Shown: positions 59,961-64,000 of the stretch, in pieces
Layout of the letters: each line of letters opens with the position of its first letter
Numbering within the stretch: the stretch's first letter is position 1
Assembly (NCBI GenBank): GCA_039990395.1
Contig: JBDXFZ010000146.1
Coordinates: 558,001 to 622,000, forward strand
DNA: 64,000 nucleotides
Source: CALINF01 sp039990395
GTDB lineage: Bacteria; Pseudomonadota; Gammaproteobacteria; Pseudomonadales; Halieaceae
Reading direction: 5' to 3'
Notes under the pieces: model-generated
The model's input: the letters and a program-made list of their open reading frames with translations, nothing else
Database searches by the model: none
Told to the model about the DNA's origin: nothing
Program-made: the position numbers and the translations under genes

Positions 59961-61646
59961 TTAGTTAGCGGGGTAGAGTTCCAGCGTTTCGCTGTCGAGA
60001 CCTGAATCACTTGCGCCGCGTTGCTTTCTCAGCCGGTTGACTACACCGGCAAGCGACTGACCAGACCAGTTGTCGTCCATCTCACCGTAGAGTGCGACAT
60101 CTAGCGCCTGTAGCTCGCGGTCAAATTCGTCGTCCGCAAAGTGGCACTTAGCCTCTTCCAGTGAGGTAACAGCTCGACCCTCTAAGAATGCTTGAGCCCA
60201 GGCGATGAGAGCAGGGCGTACATGCGCAGCGCCATTGCTACTGCAAGCGGCTATCAATCGTTTATAAGCTGATTTTTCTCCCGCGGTGAACCTGGTGTCG
60301 GTCGGCTTTGCCGGTTTTGGGCTGCGGCGGGAATACAGCACGTATGCCAACGTCAGTAGCCAGCCGCCCGCGCTGATTGCCGCGACAATTTTCCACATTA
60401 CATTGCCCTGTCGCACGATCGCGATCTCGCCTGTAGTAGTGGGGGAGCTGATTGTGGCTGGCGCATCGACCGGTGCGTTAAACGTGTTGGCGCCGGGTGT
60501 CGCACTGACGTTGATGGTGCGCGCCGGCAATGTGGCGACACGCATTTGCTTGGCCTGGGTATCCCACCAGGGAACGCGCAGTTCTGGCAACTCCCAACTA
60601 CCTGCGCGTGTGGGTACCAAGGCAGCACTATCGGAGCGCGTGCCGGAAAGACCGCTGCTTACTTCCGCGTCCTCTATCACCGGTTGGTCCGGGTAGTATT
60701 TCAGTCCCTGCGTCGCGGGAAATAACACTGGCGGCAATTGCGCACCCTGTAGACCTTCACCGGTAATAACGATGGTACGGGTGGCTGATTCACCGGCTGC
60801 GAGTTGCTCCGGTGGGGTAGACCAGACTTCCTGCACTGTCAGGTTGCGGGCAGCCAGCCAATTATCGCCAATGAAATCGGTAGGGCGGGGTAGCACGATG
60901 AGTTTGATGGGGTCGGTAGTCCGCCTGATCTGCTTGCCATTGCTGCCAAGGTCAAACAGGCTGCGTCTGGGCAAGCTCTCGCGAGCGGAGAAAGTCTGGC
61001 CGGGGATCTCCAGAGAACCACTCTGTTCAGGGAATATCGCGTAACGGATTTCATGTACCAGCCAGGGTTTGCCGTCAATAGTTCGCTGAAAAGACTTCTG
61101 TTCAAGCGGTTTCACGAACGCATCATCTAACTGCAGTTCGGTGACGCTGCGGGCATCGAGGTTGATTGCTTGCTGAATGCGGAGCGTGAGTATTACCTGC
61201 CCCTGCACATAGACTTCCTGCTGATCAACGACGGCTTCAAACACCACCGTGTCATTTCCGGGCGCAACGGCAGCGGGTGCGGTAACCGCAATCAGCAAAC
61301 TATTAGTTTCGGAGCGATCCACTCGCAGAGGAGGTATGCGCAGGGTTCCCTGTCTTTTGGGCGTGATGTCCAATAGCACCTGCCGGATACGCGTTGTTTT
61401 ACCGTTGACCACGCGAGTGCTACTGGTGGTTGATCGTTTCAGGATATCAAAATCGTTCAGCAGAGGGCGTAAGTCGATATTGTTAGTGTTTTCGCCTGCA
61501 TCAGACGCAATGGTCAGGCTGAGCACATCGCCCAGTGATACGCGGTCACGATCGACGCTGGCCGTGACCTCGGCCAGCGCGCTATTGCTTACCAGCGCCA
61601 GGCAAATCGCCAGACTGATTGCGACAAGGTTACCAATAGGTCTCAT
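59961..61646 (-). CDS. batD: BatD-like protein (oxygen tolerance family)
   Basis: A 561-residue protein from the ATG at 61646, giving a clean signal peptide (A-L-A-E near residue 26); the frame upstream is part of the previous gene. It has V-T-A-S-V-D-R-D-R-V-S-L-G-D (about 25-38), the beta-sandwich BatD repeats, and one membrane helix near residue 420 (I-V-A-A-I-S-A-G-G-W-L-L-T-L), then a helical cytoplasmic part. The start overlaps the BatB gene by 17 bases. Bat proteins form a membrane complex with MoxR ATPases; the exact job is unclear. Confidence 0.86.
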   Translation of the reverse strand: MRPIGNLVAISLAICLALVSNSALAEVTASVDRDRVSLGDVLSLTIASDAGENTNNIDLRPLLNDFDILKRSTTSSTRVVNGKTTRIRQVLLDITPKRQGTLRIPPLRVDRSETNSLLIAVTAPAAVAPGNDTVVFEAVVDQQEVYVQGQVILTLRIQQAINLDARSVTELQLDDAFVKPLEQKSFQRTIDGKPWLVHEIRYAIFPEQSGSLEIPGQTFSARESLPRRSLFDLGSNGKQIRRTTDPIKLIVLPRPTDFIGDNWLAARNLTVQEVWSTPPEQLAAGESATRTIVITGEGLQGAQLPPVLFPATQGLKYYPDQPVIEDAEVSSGLSGTRSDSAALVPTRAGSWELPELRVPWWDTQAKQMRVATLPARTINVSATPGANTFNAPVDAPATISSPTTTGEIAIVRQGNVMWKIVAAISAGGWLLTLAYVLYSRRSPKPAKPTDTRFTAGEKSAYKRLIAACSSNGAAHVRPALIAWAQAFLEGRAVTSLEEAKCHFADDEFDRELQALDVALYGEMDDNWSGQSLAGVVNRLRKQRGASDSGLDSETLELYPAN

Positions 61647-63453
61647 CTTGCGGTTGTGCTCCTTGTTGTTGCCGCAGGCGGCTTTCATAACGAAATTTCT
61701 CACGTAGCAGGCCGGACGGATCGTCAGGTACACGCCTTAGCCACTGCTCCATAGCTTGCTCGCGTTCCTGTTCCTCCGGGGACAGCGGTGCTGACTCTGC
61801 CTGCTGTTCCTGTTCAGATGATTGCTCTTGTTCGGACGGCTCTTGCTGTTGATCCTGTTCCTGCTCCTGCTCCTGCTCTGACTCCTGTTGCTGTTCTTGA
61901 CTCTGGTCATCTTCAGGCTGCGACTCATCTTCTGGTGGGGGCTGGGAAGGCTCCTGCTGTTGATCAGAGTCTGAATCTTGTTGCTGATTTTCTCCACTGG
62001 ATTGCTCTTGTTGCTGATCTTGCTGTTGCTCGTTCTGATCGTCGCTGTTGTCGTCCTGATTTTCCTGTTCTTGATTTTGTTGTTGCTGTTTAAGCTGCTC
62101 CAGCAGTGCCAGGTTCTCCCGCGCATCTACTCGGTCCGGCGCTTGTTCCAGCGACTTCCTATAGGCCTCGATTGCTTCATCTATCTTGCCTGCCCGTGCC
62201 AGGGAATTCCCCAGGTTGTAAGCGTAGTCGGCATCTTCACTCGTGCTGAATTGCTCCACTGCGCGATCGTACGCGCCACCGCGATAGGCAGCAGTTCCTG
62301 CCCAGGCTGGATCGCTGAACACCTCGCTCGCGGCCTCTGCATCTCCCGCCTCGAGTGCCCGTTGTCCCTGTTGGTCGCGCGTGAGCCACAGGTCGTCCCA
62401 GACGTCAGCCTGAGCGGGTTGGCTTTCGCCTAAAAGCATCAACGGCAGCAGGCACACTAGCCAGCCCCGTCGAAACAGCGATAACGCCACGGGTAACAGC
62501 AGAAGTATGAAGTAGTACCCTTTGTCGTCCCACGCATCAGCGGTGCGATCCAGAGCCAGCGTATCGTTGTCACCTGGAATATCGCTCGTAGTCAGAAGGC
62601 TTTGCAGATCGCTGTCGGCTATGGTCATCGATTCGTAGCGCCCGCCGCTGCGTTGAGCCAGAGCCCCTAAACCGCCCGCATCCAGCTGTGGAATAACAAT
62701 AGTGCCTGCACTGTCCTTGAGGAAGCCTCCATTGGTTAATGGGATAGGCGCGCCAACGTTTGTTCCTACCCCCAGTACGGCCAGGGTAGCGCCACTGCCG
62801 TCGATCAAGTCTGCAATACGGCTGTGCTTCGACTGCGAGACACCATCAGTAATCAGCAGTATTTGACCGCGACGAATACCCGCTGACTGCAGAAGCTCCA
62901 GCGCCAGCACAACGGCGCTTTGAGCATCACTGCCCGGGACAGGCATCATATCGGGGTGAAGTGCCGGCAGTAGGTTGGCTATTGTCGGATTGTCGTCTGT
63001 CAGGGGTGTCACGATGTGTGCGTCGCCAGCAAAGGCGATTAGGCCAGTCTGTCCTTCAGTGCGCTGAGCGAGTAAATCCAATAGTTTTTGTCGTGCGCGT
63101 TCAATACGCGAGGGGGCTAAGTCAGCGGCCTTCATCGAATAACTGAGATCCAAAACCAGTACCAGCGCATCCTGCTTCTGGTGTATCGGTTGTGGGATAC
63201 GTTCCCAGCTAGGTCCGGCGGCAGCTACTACGGCGATACTCCACGCAGCCAATATGGCCGGCAGCAGGTTGGTTCGCTTACTGCCACTTTGCTCTCCCAG
63301 TAAATAGGGAAGTAACTGTGGCGCGATAACATCACTCCAGCTGCCGCTGCGCGTGTGTTGTCGCCATAGCAATAGTGCGAGAAGTGCCGCCGGTACAAGG
63401 AACCAAAGCCACTCCGGCCGCATCAGATGAAACTGTTGCAGGGTCTCTATCAT
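61630..63453 (-). CDS. BatB-BatC fusion: VWA domain, TPR and acidic low-complexity tail
   Basis: A 607-residue protein. Two N-terminal helices (about residues 15-30 and 65-80) flank the VWA domain with the metal site D102-L-S104-Y-S106 and T-D-G at about 202-204. More helices at about 312-345, then TPR repeats (about 375-450, Y-N-L-G-N-S-L-A-R-A-G), then a Q/E/S/D-rich stretch of about 100 residues. This joins what are separate batB and batC genes in Bacteroides-type loci. Its ATG overlaps the BatA stop (ATGA). Confidence 0.88.
   Translation of the reverse strand: MIETLQQFHLMRPEWLWFLVPAALLALLLWRQHTRSGSWSDVIAPQLLPYLLGEQSGSKRTNLLPAILAAWSIAVVAAAGPSWERIPQPIHQKQDALVLVLDLSYSMKAADLAPSRIERARQKLLDLLAQRTEGQTGLIAFAGDAHIVTPLTDDNPTIANLLPALHPDMMPVPGSDAQSAVVLALELLQSAGIRRGQILLITDGVSQSKHSRIADLIDGSGATLAVLGVGTNVGAPIPLTNGGFLKDSAGTIVIPQLDAGGLGALAQRSGGRYESMTIADSDLQSLLTTSDIPGDNDTLALDRTADAWDDKGYYFILLLLPVALSLFRRGWLVCLLPLMLLGESQPAQADVWDDLWLTRDQQGQRALEAGDAEAASEVFSDPAWAGTAAYRGGAYDRAVEQFSTSEDADYAYNLGNSLARAGKIDEAIEAYRKSLEQAPDRVDARENLALLEQLKQQQQNQEQENQDDNSDDQNEQQQDQQQEQSSGENQQQDSDSDQQQEPSQPPPEDESQPEDDQSQEQQQESEQEQEQEQDQQQEPSEQEQSSEQEQQAESAPLSPEEQEREQAMEQWLRRVPDDPSGLLREKFRYESRLRQQQGAQPQDETYW
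61789..62091. repeat. Low-complexity CAG/GAA-type coding repeat
   Basis: The part of the BatB-BatC gene coding the Q/E/S/D-rich segment (residues about 455-555) consists of many short imperfect CTG/TTG/CTC repeats on the + strand. It is coding slippage-prone sequence, not a CRISPR array: there are no constant-length repeats and spacers. Confidence 0.8.
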
Positions 63454-64000
63454 GCCTTGGCTTCCCTGCTGGGCCGTGCCGTTGCAGGCCTGCCGCTGCG
63501 AAAGAGTTGAGCACGATAAACCGCGATGACAAAGCTGATTAATAGAGCCAGTGTGAGCGGCAGGTAACCCAAGGCCTGACGTGGACGATAGGTAGCACTG
63601 GACTGCTCTACTGGCTCCAATTGGTCCAGCAAGATGTAGATGTTGGCCAGTTCCTGCGGGTCACGGGCGCGGAAGTAGCGACCACCCGTAAGCCGGGCTA
63701 TCTCCTCCAGCCCTTGTTCATCGAGATCGGCAGACGGATTCACCTGTCGACTGCCAAAACTGGAACCGAATAGGCCAGGTAGGGTGAGTTCATCTGCACC
63801 GATTCCAATGGTGTAAATTTTGATGCCCAGGTTTTGAGCTAATCGCGCCGCATCCAGCGGGGTTACAGTACTGGCAGTGTCTGCGCCGTCAGTTAGCAGT
63901 ACCAGCACGCGGCTATCGGCGGGTCGTTCCTTGAGTCGCTTTACGGCAAGACCGATAGCATCGCCTATCGCGGTCTCCTGACCGGCGAAGCCTATCTGCG
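63450..64000 (-). CDS. batA: BatA-like VWA protein, C-terminal part (runs off the right edge)
   Basis: At least 182 residues in frame up to the window end. Seen are D-A-I-G-L-A-V-K-R-L, the VWA strand V-L-V-L-L-T-D-G-A-D-T-A-S, G-I-K-I-Y-T-I-G-I-G-A-D and G-R-Y-F-R-A-R-D, then a C-terminal helix (about 25 residues) and basic tail. The D-x-S-x-S metal site should lie outside the window. It overlaps the BatB-BatC gene (ATGA). MoxR and DUF58 genes are expected upstream beyond 64000. Confidence 0.88.
   Translation of the reverse strand, partial: QIGFAGQETAIGDAIGLAVKRLKERPADSRVLVLLTDGADTASTVTPLDAARLAQNLGIKIYTIGIGADELTLPGLFGSSFGSRQVNPSADLDEQGLEEIARLTGGRYFRARDPQELANIYILLDQLEPVEQSSATYRPRQALGYLPLTLALLISFVIAVYRAQLFRSGRPATARPSREAKA

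Noticed and set aside
61789..62091. Repeats that could be taken for a CRISPR array
   Set aside because: They are in-frame Q/E/S/D codons without fixed repeat and spacer lengths, and no cas gene is near.

Overview
The window looks like chromosomal DNA of a free-living, probably marine, aerobic gammaproteobacterium, perhaps from the Halieaceae/OM60-NOR5 side of the former Cellvibrionales. This is inferred from gene content only: a FabY-type ketoacyl synthase, DUF3450, DUF1315, DUF1415, DUF1853, DUF2797 and DUF3301 family genes, pqiABC, PepN, and many CoA-thioester and flavin enzymes. No rRNA, IS element, prophage or CRISPR array is visible.

Layout. 1-0.8 kb: start of a minus-strand DUF3450 operon. 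1.3-2.8 kb: a Baeyer-Villiger-type monooxygenase. 2.8-8.1 kb: a minus-strand, overlapping pqiA-pqiA-pqiB-pqiC lipid-transport operon (PqiA split into two genes), followed by an MFS transporter and a TrhA/hemolysin III protein. 8.4-10.4 kb: CurA-like reductase and TauD-like dioxygenase, convergent around a strong hairpin. 10.5-13.6 kb: a visibly AT-richer island with a 2OG-Fe(II) oxygenase, a possible coupled small ORF, a divergent sulfotransferase, a frameshifted small DMT transporter and a membrane-protein remnant. 13.9-25.9 kb: DUF885 peptidase, methyltransferases, a SIMPL protein, nitroreductase, SDR, MAPEG, VOC, NDH-2-like and nuclease genes, a secreted RidA, and an acyl-CoA dehydrogenase/kinase pair of the LvaC/LvaA (ACAD11) kind. 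26-36 kb: TMEM143-like protein, an AhpD-like pair, DUF1415 and APC permease, gamma-glutamyltransferase, a second nitroreductase, thiolase and RibBA with a dead second domain. 36-43.4 kb: GlxA-type regulator divergent from fabY, FkbM methyltransferase, third nitroreductase, ECH1-like dienoyl-CoA isomerase, then a parvulin-HupE pair. 43.5-48.5 kb: lipoproteins, hydrolase-thioesterase-DUF3301 operon, queD. 48.6-50 kb: tRNA-Val and tRNA-Asp from one consensus promoter, then lipA behind a perfect palindrome. 50-57 kb: second BVMO, DUF3313 lipoprotein, PLP deaminase, DUF1853, nadK-rhomboid-DUF1315-DUF2797. 57.3-64 kb: pepN convergent with the batA-batBC-batD operon, which runs off the right edge.

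How the genes fit together. Much of the window supports oxidative breakdown of fatty-acid-like and cyclic or ketone compounds: two BVMOs, ACAD plus kinase, thiolase, dienoyl-CoA isomerase, nitroreductases, CurA, SDR and thioesterase. A second theme is the cell envelope: Pqi MCE transport, DUF3450, Bat proteins, rhomboid and many lipoproteins. The best candidates for something undescribed are the oxygenase/sulfotransferase island with its decaying transporters (10.5-13.6 kb), the parvulin-HupE pair, the AhpD-like pair, and the lipA palindrome. I do not see a clear, complete new defence or mobile system.
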